Source: a virus. Taken from it: a stretch of 21,322 nt of DNA. Positions 6,354 to 11,955 of the stretch are shown one piece after another. Position 1 is the first letter of the stretch. Every line of letters starts with the position of its first letter. Where the stretch lies: IMG/VR virus record IMGVR_UViG_3300009790_000097, positions 1-21,322 of that record, one strand, 5' to 3'. The notes beneath the pieces are model-generated. The model was given only the letters and a program-made list of their open reading frames with translations. It ran no database searches and was not told where the DNA came from. A program made the position numbers and the translations under genes.

Positions 6354-6608
6354 ATGAGTATAACATATAACAATATGACGGTTTCAAAGGTAATAACCGA
6401 AAACGAATATTACGATAGTAATAAAAAGAAACGCATAAAATATAAAAAACCTAAAATAACTAAAACAAAAATTTATGAAGGCTCACCATACTGTATTGGT
6501 GAACTATATAAAACTTTAGATTTCTTGATTGATGATAACCTTGAAGGACAAGGTTATTATGAACAAGCGGTTCTCAAGGTTGAATTAGATGTTGAGAGAA
6601 TGTACTAA
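6354..6608 (+). CDS. 84-residue basic hypothetical protein
   Basis: The protein is lysine- and tyrosine-rich in its first half (NKKKRIKYKKPKITKTKIYE) and acidic at its end (LIDDNLEGQGYYEQ and LDVERMY). No domain was recognised. The ATG has an excellent ribosome binding site, AAAAGGAG, 6 nt upstream, the best in this small operon, so it may be highly expressed. Its TAA overlaps the next ATG as TAATG, so the two are translationally coupled. Expression is probably from the promoter at 5953-5981 with repressor control. Confidence 0.65.
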   Translation: MSITYNNMTVSKVITENEYYDSNKKKRIKYKKPKITKTKIYEGSPYCIGELYKTLDFLIDDNLEGQGYYEQAVLKVELDVERMY

Positions 6609-6895
6609 TGAATAAAGATAAAGCAGAGTTATTAAGAAAAACAAGATTGTACTGCATAAACGAATTAAGAGAAGTGCAAGTAAACGAACTTCGTTTTGGT
6701 CGAATGTGGGCGGAAAGAGGCGCAATTTTTTGGAGTGAGGGCGCTGATAGTTTTGCTTATGTAAAACCAACAAAAAACATAAAAACCAAGTGGGGAACAC
6801 CTGAAGATTTATTGTGGAGTGTACCTGATAAAGACTTATGGTTTTACTACAAAAATAATCAAGAAGAAATTGATGAATGGGGTAAATATGAGTAA
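6608..6895 (+). CDS. 95-residue hypothetical protein rich in Trp
   Basis: A soluble protein with an N-terminal basic helix (KDKAELLRKTRLYCINELRE) and several Trp-containing segments (RMWAERGAIFWSEGAD and EDLLWSVPDKDLWFYYKN), ending acidic. No family recognised. It is coupled to the previous gene by TAATG and overlaps the following cysteine-rich gene by 8 bp. As part of the short operon between two repressor-controlled regions, it could be an early or lysogenic accessory protein. Confidence 0.65.
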   Translation: MNKDKAELLRKTRLYCINELREVQVNELRFGRMWAERGAIFWSEGADSFAYVKPTKNIKTKWGTPEDLLWSVPDKDLWFYYKNNQEEIDEWGKYE

Positions 6896-7097
6896 AAAAG
6901 AACATGGTTTTTTATATGATGATAAAATAATTTATGGTTATATTCTTCTAAATTTAGATTTTGTAGAACCTAACAAAGATTGCAATACTTGTCGTTGCTC
7001 TGGTGATGTTTGTTTTGGTTGTGAAATGGATCAAGTACAACACAAATACAATGCAATTTATACTGATGATTGTGAATGGATAATTAAAAGGCACTAA
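6888..7097 (+). CDS. Small cysteine-cluster protein
   Basis: The 69-residue product has a compact metal-binding-like cluster, CNTCRCSGDVCFGC, with five Cys in 14 residues, followed by a His (VQH). Such a cluster could hold one zinc ion. The N-terminal half is predicted beta-rich (IIYGYILLNLDFVE). The chosen ATG at 6888 overlaps the previous gene by 8 bp; a longer frame exists upstream but would run far into that gene. It is the last gene before a rho-independent terminator. Function unknown. Confidence 0.6.
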   Translation: MSKKEHGFLYDDKIIYGYILLNLDFVEPNKDCNTCRCSGDVCFGCEMDQVQHKYNAIYTDDCEWIIKRH

Positions 7098-7116
7098 ATA
7101 AATAGTGTCTTTTTTT
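7086..7116 (+). terminator. Rho-independent terminator between convergent genes
   Basis: AAAAGGCACTA (7086-7096) pairs with TAGTGTCTTTT (7103-7113), with one G-U pair and the 6-nt loop AATAAA, and is followed by a run of seven T (7110-7116). It ends the rightward small-gene operon. The A-rich left arm gives T residues on the opposite strand, so it probably also stops the leftward repressor transcript. Confidence 0.85.
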
Positions 7117-7759
7117 ATTTTGGAATATCTTTAAGTATCTCGCCTTTTTCGTTTATCCAATCCCAATCCCAATCAATCCTTGCTACTGGAATTACATACT
7201 CCCAATCTGCTTTCTTAATCTTTTTATTATCCCAATCAACAGAGGGGTCATATCTTCTAAATTTTCCGTCAAAGGATTTATTTACAAAACCCAATGCTCC
7301 GTTTTTATGTTTTACCATATACATTCCATAGTTATTATCTGGTATTGATTTTGTTTTTGCATTTTTTTCTAATAACCAGACGGATGATCCTTGAGGATCG
7401 TAAAGACAGATTAGATTTTTAACATCAGATATGAAATGATCTAAACGAATATATCTAGGTGTTGTGTATATGGGGTCATTTAACTCTACTTCTGGTGCTT
7501 TCTTCTCACCTACAAATTGATTAATCTCTCCATGAACTTGAACAATCATTTCAATTGGCTCATACAATTCAAACCATGAACGATTAATTATTTTACCGAT
7601 CTTCCTAGCAGTTTCTACATCTAGCTTTCTGTTGTTATTTACTATCTTGTTAAAGTTAATCCTAGACTGACCAATCTGTTTTGCCATATCGGTCTGTGAT
7701 ATATTATAACTATCCAAGATAACTTTAAGATAATTGGCATTATCTGATAACTTAACCAT
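7115..7759 (-). CDS. CI-like repressor with N-terminal HTH and degenerate LexA-like C-terminus
   Basis: This 214-residue protein should be the lysogeny repressor. Residues 10-65 form a HTH_3/XRE domain: SYNISQTDMAKQIGQSRINF followed by IVNNNRKLDVETARKIGKII. After a linker, VQVHGEINQFVG resembles the entry to the S24/LexA peptidase fold. I do not see the usual catalytic Ser in a GxSM context nor its Lys partner, so RecA-stimulated self-cleavage is doubtful. The gene is transcribed divergently from the Cro-like gene, with a strong ribosome binding site (AAGGAAGGAG). Half-sites in both intergenic regions are its likely operators, including one at its own transcription start. Confidence 0.85.
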   Translation of the reverse strand: MVKLSDNANYLKVILDSYNISQTDMAKQIGQSRINFNKIVNNNRKLDVETARKIGKIINRSWFELYEPIEMIVQVHGEINQFVGEKKAPEVELNDPIYTTPRYIRLDHFISDVKNLICLYDPQGSSVWLLEKNAKTKSIPDNNYGMYMVKHKNGALGFVNKSFDGKFRRYDPSVDWDNKKIKKADWEYVIPVARIDWDWDWINEKGEILKDIPK

Positions 7760-7799
7760 TATGTTTACATTCTCCTTCCTTTATTAACATTCTGGCTAC

Positions 7800-7827
7800 A
7801 TTATACATACATTCACAATTATCACAA
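7800..7827 (-). promoter_or_regulatory. Repressor promoter (pRM-like)
   Basis: On the minus strand TTGTGA (7827-7822) is separated by 16 nt from TATAAT (7805-7800). A second TTGTGA lies inside the spacer. The half-site TAGCCAG (7798-7792) follows the -10 immediately and covers the expected transcription start, suggesting autoregulation. The leader to the repressor ATG at 7759 is about 35 nt and includes a good ribosome binding site. Confidence 0.6.
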
Positions 7828-7870
7828 TAGTTTTCTAAGGTATCTATTTTATATACTATGTTCTTTTTTG

Positions 7871-7904
7871 TTTGCTAGTAGCCAAGAATAAGGTATATAG
7901 CAAA
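7871..7904 (+). promoter_or_regulatory. Cro operon promoter with overlapping dyad operator (pR-like)
   Basis: TTTGCT (7871-7876) and TATATA (7894-7899) are 17 nt apart. The sequence TTTGCTA-g-TAGCCAA (7871-7885) is a nearly perfect 7-1-7 dyad covering the -35, and a further TAGCAAA half-site (7898-7904) lies at the -10, 19 bp from the previous TAGCCAA. Binding there would block transcription. The -10 ends only 6 nt before the ATG of the Cro-like gene, so the transcript would be nearly leaderless. Confidence 0.55.
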
Positions 7905-7905
7905 T

Positions 7906-8133
7906 ATGAAATTACAAAAGTATCGAGAAGAAAACAATCTAACATTACAAAAATTGGCTAATTTACTGGGTATTGAGGGTACTAATCCTAGAAGGACAAC
8001 TAATAGATATTGTCTAGGATTAAGGAAACCTAATCCTGAAATTATGGGTAAAATAGAAATTTTAACCGAAGGAAAGGTACAATCTAAAGATTTTACCGAA
8101 CACTACAAGGCAGTACATGGTCAAGGTAAATAA
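7906..8133 (+). CDS. Cro-like HTH regulator
   Basis: A 75-residue DNA-binding protein with an HTH: residues 5-22 (KYREENNLTLQKLANLLGI) look like helices 1-2 of the XRE/HTH_3 fold, and NRYCLGLRKPNPEIMGKIEI contains the loop and final helices. Position, size and divergence from the repressor fit a Cro-type lytic switch protein; a CII-type activator is a less likely alternative. There is no good Shine-Dalgarno sequence (only AAGG 12 nt upstream), and the probable -10 box is right next to the ATG, so a leaderless mRNA is likely. The next gene overlaps its end by 17 bp. Confidence 0.75.
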   Translation: MKLQKYREENNLTLQKLANLLGIEGTNPRRTTNRYCLGLRKPNPEIMGKIEILTEGKVQSKDFTEHYKAVHGQGK

Positions 8134-8470
8134 AACACCCTTACCAAAGGTTGTAGATATTTCCTACCACACAATAGCCTTCAAATTGTTAGATCAGCAA
8201 GTTGCCTTAGAGGTTGGGGATCAGCAAGGTAGTTATGTTGCAAGAGATCAGGTTATATTCCTAGATGAGTCAATTATAGAGCAAGGTGGAGCAAGAGCAG
8301 TATCTCTTGTCCTTCACGAAATTGGTCATGCTATTTATTATATCTACAATTTAAAAGACCGAGAAGAAGAACCAACAGTAGATAGTTTTGCAAATGCCTA
8401 TACCGAAGTTTTCAGACGCAATAAACAATTAACAAAATGGATGGTTGAGAACTTAAATGGCACAATTTGA
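8117..8470 (+). CDS. HExxH metallopeptidase, ImmA/IrrE (M78)-like
   Basis: The 117-residue protein contains the zinc-metallopeptidase motif HEIGH (His67, Glu68, His71) in VSLVLHEIGHAIYYIY, followed by an acidic segment EEEPTVDSFANAYTEVFRRN that could provide the third ligand (a Glu/Asp around 83-89) and resembles the EExxAxxFA region of the ImmA/IrrE family. ImmA of ICEBs1 cleaves the resident repressor to start induction; IrrE cleaves DdrO. Encoded directly after the Cro-like gene (17-bp overlap), it is a candidate antirepressor protease. It is shorter than many M78 proteins, and other small HExxH families cannot be excluded. Confidence 0.7.
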   Translation: MVKVNKTPLPKVVDISYHTIAFKLLDQQVALEVGDQQGSYVARDQVIFLDESIIEQGGARAVSLVLHEIGHAIYYIYNLKDREEEPTVDSFANAYTEVFRRNKQLTKWMVENLNGTI

Positions 8471-8900
8471 AGAAAGTTTATTAGTTGGTCGTGAGGTAGA
8501 ACACCTTGTACTAGAACAGATCCAAACAAAATATCCTAGCGCGGTATTAATTAAAAATAAATTTTCAGAGTACGACATTTTCATTCCAGAGAACGATAAG
8601 AAGATAGAGGTTAAATTAGATAAGAAAAGTCAATTTACTGGGAACTTAGTTGTCGAGTTATACATGTATGGAAAACCAAGTGGACTACTTAGAACACAAG
8701 CAGACTACTGGTACTGGGAAACTGGAAATAATTTGTTGTGTATTAGACCAATAAAAATAATTGAATGTTTACTCATGAATAGTGTTCCTAGCAGAACATT
8801 TATCGGCAACGGAGATACAGTTGAAAAGACCGCATGTTTAGTAAAGATTGAAACAATTAAACCTTACTGTGAATCAATAAGCGCGAGTTTATTTAACTAA
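8457..8900 (+). CDS. Small PD-(D/E)XK-type nuclease
   Basis: This 147-residue protein has the core of a restriction-like or resolvase-like nuclease: EYDIFIPENDKKIEVKLDKK, where Asp40, Glu51 and Lys53 form the D...ExK triad, then TGNLVVELYMYGKPSGLLRT and ADYWYW, a pattern I know from phage endonucleases of this fold. Likely roles are Holliday-junction or branched-DNA cleavage during replication, or host DNA cutting. It overlaps the metallopeptidase gene by 14 bp, and its TAA overlaps the methyltransferase ATG (TAATG), so nuclease and methyltransferase are made together. Confidence 0.75.
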   Translation: MAQFEESLLVGREVEHLVLEQIQTKYPSAVLIKNKFSEYDIFIPENDKKIEVKLDKKSQFTGNLVVELYMYGKPSGLLRTQADYWYWETGNNLLCIRPIKIIECLLMNSVPSRTFIGNGDTVEKTACLVKIETIKPYCESISASLFN

Positions 8901-9499
8901 TGGGTAGAATCTATGATATAGAAACTGGTACTGAACTACATAATGTAGAACCCCTACCTATTCAAAAGAAATATGATATATTGTATGTTGATCCGCCTTA
9001 CAAATTTAGAACTTACGATAAAAAAGATGTAGTGCCTTATCCAACTATGACTGATGAGGAATTGTATGCCTTGCCAGTAGAACAGATTGGAAAACCAAAT
9101 AGTGCGATGTTTATGTGGGTCACGAACCCTAAATTAATAACTGGCATTAATCTAATGGCAAGTTGGGGGTATAGATATAAAACAGTCGCATTTTGTTGGG
9201 TAAAGAAGAATAAAAAAGCAGATAGTTTCTTTTTCGGACAAGGATATTACACCAGACAAAATATCGAGTGCTTATTGCTTGGAACTAGAGGTAAACCCCT
9301 TAAAAGAGAATCTAAAGCAGTAAGTCAGATCATCTATGAACCCATAAGGGAACATAGCAGAAAACCAGACATAGTAAGGGATAAGATAGTCGAATTATTT
9401 GGCGATATACCTCGTATAGAACTGTTTAGCCGAGAAGATGTTGAAGGTTGGGATTCATGGGGTTTTGATAAAGGAATGTTTAATGAAAAAAAAGACTGA
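8900..9499 (+). CDS. MT-A70-family DNA N6-adenine methyltransferase
   Basis: The 199-residue enzyme would transfer a methyl group from S-adenosylmethionine to adenine N6 in DNA. The catalytic DPPY motif is at residues 31-34 in YDILYVDPPYKF, preceding the typical MT-A70 run MFMWVTNPKL, SWGYRYKTVAFCWVKK, and GYYTRQNIECLLLGTRGKPL. REHSRKPDIVRDKIVELFG and IELFSRE complete the cofactor site. The length is standard for phage members. Target specificity cannot be read from sequence. It is coupled to the nuclease upstream and overlaps the replication gene downstream by 17 bp. The possible link to the GANTC-rich operon is discussed in the findings. Confidence 0.92.
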   Translation: MGRIYDIETGTELHNVEPLPIQKKYDILYVDPPYKFRTYDKKDVVPYPTMTDEELYALPVEQIGKPNSAMFMWVTNPKLITGINLMASWGYRYKTVAFCWVKKNKKADSFFFGQGYYTRQNIECLLLGTRGKPLKRESKAVSQIIYEPIREHSRKPDIVRDKIVELFGDIPRIELFSREDVEGWDSWGFDKGMFNEKKD

Positions 9500-9914
9500 A
9501 TACACAATTGACGAGTTGCTGAACCCCACAAAGCATTTCGTAAAAGTTTCGCAAGGGATCTTTCAATTAAATATGAGTAGCCATGCCAAGATATTATTCA
9601 TGGTACTTATCGGCTTTAGAAACAACAATTCTAGCGGAGTGCATCCGTCATTATCTTACCTTGCAAAACAAATTAATGTGAAATGTAGAAAATCGGTGAT
9701 GAGGTGTCTAAAGGAGTTAAGAGAACTCGGACTGATCGAATGGGAGCAATTAGCACACAATGGCGCGAACCATTATTACTTTGATAGCAGTAATATTGTG
9801 AGGTTAAGAAAGAAAAGAACGATGGGTAAAAAGACCCAACGCAGTAGGGTGAAATCGCCCACCTATAAAGATATAAAACTATTAAGAAATAATATTATAG
9901 AATTTAAAAAATGA
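9483..9914 (+). CDS. HTH replication initiator-like protein
   Basis: The 143-residue product begins MKKKTEYTIDELL; a longer frame upstream exists, but AAGGA 7 nt before this ATG decides the start. Residues about 35-85 form a winged HTH of the HTH_36/replication-O N-terminal type: SSHAKILFMVLIGFRN, GVHPSLSYLAKQINV, and SVMRCLKELRELGLIEWEQ. The C-terminus is a basic tail (RLRKKRTMGKKTQRSRVK). This is the part of lambda O-like proteins that binds origin iterons. No helicase-loader or helicase domain follows, so it would have to recruit host proteins. It is the best candidate to bind the 22-bp iterons 770 bp downstream. Confidence 0.75.
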   Translation: MKKKTEYTIDELLNPTKHFVKVSQGIFQLNMSSHAKILFMVLIGFRNNNSSGVHPSLSYLAKQINVKCRKSVMRCLKELRELGLIEWEQLAHNGANHYYFDSSNIVRLRKKRTMGKKTQRSRVKSPTYKDIKLLRNNIIEFKK

Positions 9915-10162
9915 ACTTAATAGATAACCTTCTCAAAGATTATAAACCGCCTACTGAAAAGCAGAGGAAGGCTAATAAGTTAAAAGAATTACAATATATT
10001 GTTAAACAGATGTCTAAAAGGAGCAATTTCGCTTACCAAAGCGCAATTGAGAGAAATAAAAAGAACAATGACTATAAACAGTACCTTCTAAGAGCAAAAG
10101 CAGAATTAAACCCCACAAAACAACATGAGATTATTGTTAATTACCTAAAAGAGAAAGGATAA
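9911..10162 (+). CDS. Basic hypothetical protein of the replication operon
   Basis: This 83-residue, highly basic and helical protein (KQRKANKLKELQYIVKQMSK) overlaps the initiator gene as ATGA and is followed 1 bp later by the HTH gene. No family recognised. Its place directly after an O-like initiator is where a helicase loader often lies, but it is much too short for a DnaC- or P-type loader and has no Walker motif. An accessory factor for replication is the most that context suggests. Confidence 0.6.
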   Translation: MNLIDNLLKDYKPPTEKQRKANKLKELQYIVKQMSKRSNFAYQSAIERNKKNNDYKQYLLRAKAELNPTKQHEIIVNYLKEKG

Positions 10163-10163
10163 T

Positions 10164-10586
10164 ATGATAGAAATAGGTGATCTTATGGATCTTTACGATG
10201 ATTTCTATAAAACAGATAAACGACTACCACCTATTGTGCCAAAATCATTAAAGGGAAATATAATGAAATGGGAGTTTCCAGAAGAATTTTCAGATAAAGT
10301 GAATACATGGAAGAATAAAAAGCAAACTTACATAGCACCAACAAAAGAAGATATTGATAGATACTGGGTAGCAACAGAACTAGCATTAACCCTTAATGAT
10401 TATGATAGAGGACTACTGTATGACCGACACAGAGGCAATTCGTACCGAAGATTAGCAAAACTATACGGAGTATCGAGAGAGACGATTAGAGTCGCTTATC
10501 TTGGCATATTATTGGATTTGCAGTTGAGGATTAACAAACTAGCAAAAGGTAGTATCAAACATTACATTTATTTAAAAAAGAATTGA
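10164..10586 (+). CDS. Sigma-like HTH protein (DUF6362-like), possible late regulator
   Basis: The 140-residue product has a polar N-terminal region and a C-terminal HTH that resembles sigma-70 region 4: VATELALTLNDYDRGLLYDR, then NSYRRLAKLYGVSRETIRVAYLGIL. DUF6362 proteins with this fold sit before the packaging genes in many alphaproteobacterial phages and are often likened to late-gene regulators. It closes the immunity-replication operon and directly precedes the putative origin. It may activate the downstream promoters, which is inference. The ribosome binding site GAGAAAGG lies 5-10 nt before the ATG. Confidence 0.65.
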   Translation: MIEIGDLMDLYDDFYKTDKRLPPIVPKSLKGNIMKWEFPEEFSDKVNTWKNKKQTYIAPTKEDIDRYWVATELALTLNDYDRGLLYDRHRGNSYRRLAKLYGVSRETIRVAYLGILLDLQLRINKLAKGSIKHYIYLKKN

Positions 10587-10597
10587 CAAAACACACA

Positions 10598-10619
10598 ATA
10601 TATAGTTGTTTCTATATAT
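10598..10619. other. AT-rich dyad beside the iterons, candidate unwinding element
   Basis: ATATATAG (10598-10605) and CTATATAT (10612-10619) form a perfect 8-bp inverted repeat around TTGTTT, inside an almost pure A/T stretch. AT-rich segments next to iterons commonly act as the first melted region of an origin. A terminator for the preceding operon is less likely because no T run follows. Confidence 0.4.
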
Positions 10620-10681
10620 AATTAGGCAACATGTATGCTTAATCGAAACATCTTCAAAACAAATCAATAACTTGCCAAAAC

Positions 10682-10783
10682 CATTCTACCGAATGACATG
10701 ATTCGTTCTACCGAATACGCGATTTCGTTCTACCGAATACTAAAAATCATTCTACCGAATGGAAAAAATCATTCTACCGAATA
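10682..10783 (+). repeat. Five 22-bp-spaced iterons, putative replication origin
   Basis: Five copies of YRTTCTACCGAAT occur with the TTCTACC core starting at 10684, 10706, 10728, 10750 and 10772, exactly 22 bp apart each time. Copies 1 and 4 are CATTCTACCGAATG, copies 2 and 3 GTTCTACCGAATAC, and copy 5 CATTCTACCGAATA. The ATTC/GAAT ends give each copy partial dyad symmetry. The 22-bp step is about two helical turns, so all copies face the same side of the DNA. The array follows the initiator operon and an AT-rich dyad. This is the classic layout of an iteron origin; an operator array for a regulator is the alternative. Confidence 0.8.
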
Positions 10784-10795
10784 GGAAAAAAAACT

Positions 10796-10945
10796 ATGGA
10801 ATTTCTAACAAAAATTAAAGAAAAAATACTTGATATTTATTATCAAGAATTTGAATACTTAGATAAAAAAGAAAAGATAAAACGCGCTATAATCTCAATA
10901 ATTGGAATAGTTATAGTTATTTCAATTATTACTAGCATAGCTTAA
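10796..10945 (+). CDS. 49-residue single-span membrane protein
   Basis: The frame starts 12 nt after the last iteron. It encodes a charged N-terminal half (LTKIKEKILDIYYQEF, then YLDKKEKIKR) and a C-terminal hydrophobic helix (AIISIIGIVIVISIITSIA) ending at the stop, so it looks like a tail-anchored membrane protein. AGGA lies about 9 nt upstream of the ATG. No family recognised. Its place beside the putative origin raises the possibility that it tethers replication to the membrane, but only position suggests this. Confidence 0.55.
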   Translation: MEFLTKIKEKILDIYYQEFEYLDKKEKIKRAIISIIGIVIVISIITSIA

Positions 10946-10973
10946 TATTGGTATCATTTATATAATATCAATA
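10946..10973 (+). terminator. Weak AT-rich hairpin after the membrane-protein gene
   Basis: TATTGGTAT (10946-10954) pairs with ATATCAATA (10965-10973) with one G-U pair and a 10-nt loop, then CTTTTAAT. It begins directly after the stop codon, where a terminator would be expected before the next promoter, but the stem is AT-rich and the T run is short, so efficiency is doubtful. Confidence 0.35.
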
Positions 10974-10997
10974 CTTTTAATAAAATGTTTCTAAATA

Positions 10998-11027
10998 GTT
11001 TACACATGTAAACATTTTCTATATAAT
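10998..11027 (+). promoter_or_regulatory. Strong promoter with a 7-2-7 dyad over the -35
   Basis: TTTACA (10999-11004) and TATAAT (11022-11027) are separated by exactly 17 nt. The -35 lies in the dyad GTTTACA-ca-TGTAAAC (10998-11013), flanked by a wider repeat AAAATGTTT (10982-10990) and AAACATTTT (11011-11019), so a dimeric regulator probably binds here. The expected start falls in GACTC (11030-11034). It would drive the GAGTC-rich operon at 11065-12922. Confidence 0.65.
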
Positions 11028-11064
11028 ACGACTCAACATTAAACAACTTAAAAGGAGTCGTAAA

Positions 11065-11193
11065 ATGGAAGAATATCAAGATAACATCACACTAGATTCA
11101 AAATTTGATATTGATTCAAGTTTTGATTATTTAACTGAGATTTTAAACGATAGAAGTAATCAAGAGTCAATGGAGTCTGATTATGATAGTTAA
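11065..11193 (+). CDS. 42-residue acidic protein
   Basis: First gene of the GAGTC-rich operon. The product is very acidic and Ser-rich (MEEYQDNITLDSKFDIDSSF and SNQESMESDYDS). AAAAGGAG lies 7 nt before the ATG. Small acidic early phage proteins often mimic DNA or bind host polymerase or nucleases, but no family was recognised. Its 3' end contains GAGTC twice (11164 and 11173), both as GAG-TCN Glu-Ser codons, and the second also serves as ribosome binding site of the next gene, which overlaps by 11 bp. Confidence 0.55.
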   Translation: MEEYQDNITLDSKFDIDSSFDYLTEILNDRSNQESMESDYDS

Positions 11194-11548
11194 TTCTCAG
11201 ATAGATAATGAGATTTTAAAAGATTCAATCTTTTTCACTCAATTACTAGAAAAAGAAATTATAGAAAAGCATAAAGCAAAGGAAAAAGACAATCAAGACT
11301 CTATCATGGCGCGATCTATGATAGATAGAGCCTTAACCAATGTTCCAAGAAAATTTTGTGTTAATTCAGGTACTATTGTTAAATATAGAATTAATGTCTT
11401 ACAAGAAAATTTAAGGCATTATTTAACTTTACATGAAAAATGCAATCAGGCTAGGCATATTGTCAATTACTGTAAGCATTTAATGACTCATGGAGTTAGA
11501 AACTACTACAAGGCTAAAAAATTATATGGAGTCTCTTATGTCTCTTAG
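11183..11548 (+). CDS. 121-residue hypothetical protein, His/Cys-containing C-terminus
   Basis: A mainly helical protein (FFTQLLEKEIIEKHKAKEKD, then NVLQENLRHYLTLHEKCNQA) whose C-terminal half carries several His and Cys (LHEKCNQARHIVNYCKHLMTHG), compatible with metal binding but not matching a named finger. The ATG is inside the end of the preceding gene, with GGAG 8 nt upstream. It overlaps the next membrane-protein gene by 11 bp. Function unknown; it belongs to a compact early operon. Confidence 0.6.
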   Translation: MIVNSQIDNEILKDSIFFTQLLEKEIIEKHKAKEKDNQDSIMARSMIDRALTNVPRKFCVNSGTIVKYRINVLQENLRHYLTLHEKCNQARHIVNYCKHLMTHGVRNYYKAKKLYGVSYVS

Positions 11549-11693
11549 TTTTTTAGCATTTATGGTTGTTATATTAATTGTTTGTTTGGTTATGCTTTTA
11601 ATTAACCTAGCATACAAATATGACTACCTAAACGAACAATACTACATTGTTAAAAAGGAACTTGAGAAACAAAGGAGTCTATATAATGGATGA
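11538..11693 (+). CDS. 51-residue membrane protein
   Basis: The product starts with a long hydrophobic helix (LSFLAFMVVILIVCLVMLLI), followed by a short charged region (YKYDYLNEQYYIVKKELEKQ), so it is probably an N-in, single-span protein with a cytoplasmic or periplasmic helical tail. A longer frame begins at 11490 but would lie inside the preceding gene; the start at 11538 has GGAG 6 nt upstream (part of GGAGTC) and is preferred. Function unknown; holin-like or superinfection-exclusion roles are possible for such proteins. Confidence 0.6.
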   Translation: MSLSFLAFMVVILIVCLVMLLINLAYKYDYLNEQYYIVKKELEKQRSLYNG

Positions 11694-11955
11694 TAAATTC
11701 AAGACAGTTGCTCAAATATCTCAAGTATTCGATTTAATGAGTAAACACTCAGAGTCTAATCAGACTCCCAAAGTTAAGGAAGAAATGGCGCATAAAAGAC
11801 TAGATCAAAGATTAAGATTTTATTTAGTAAGTGATAATGGATTCATAAAACCTGATGACTGGGAGTCTCTTAGTGTTAATGAAAAGGAAAAAAGATTAAA
11901 TAGATTAGATAAAATTAATCTTTTTTTAGATTCAAAGTTTCCTAAGAGTCAATAA
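11686..11955 (+). CDS. 89-residue hypothetical protein
   Basis: A polar, helical protein (MDDKFKTVAQISQVFDLMSK and DDWESLSVNEKEKRLNRLDK) with no recognised domain. The chosen ATG has AAAGGAG 9 nt upstream and overlaps the previous gene by 8 bp; an alternative start at 11647 would overlap much further. It ends in TAATG shared with the next gene. The coding sequence carries five RGAGTC-type or GACTC words, several as GAG-TCT Glu-Ser codons. Confidence 0.6.
   Translation: MDDKFKTVAQISQVFDLMSKHSESNQTPKVKEEMAHKRLDQRLRFYLVSDNGFIKPDDWESLSVNEKEKRLNRLDKINLFLDSKFPKSQ

Noticed and set aside
10583-10622. TTGACA at 10583 as a promoter reading into the iterons
   Set aside because: The possible -10 boxes lie 10 nt (TATATA) or 28 nt (TATAAT) away, neither of which is an acceptable spacing.
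10682-10783. CRISPR-like array
   Set aside because: The repeats are 13-14 bp with 8-9 bp between them; CRISPR repeats and spacers are each over 20 bp, and no cas genes are present.
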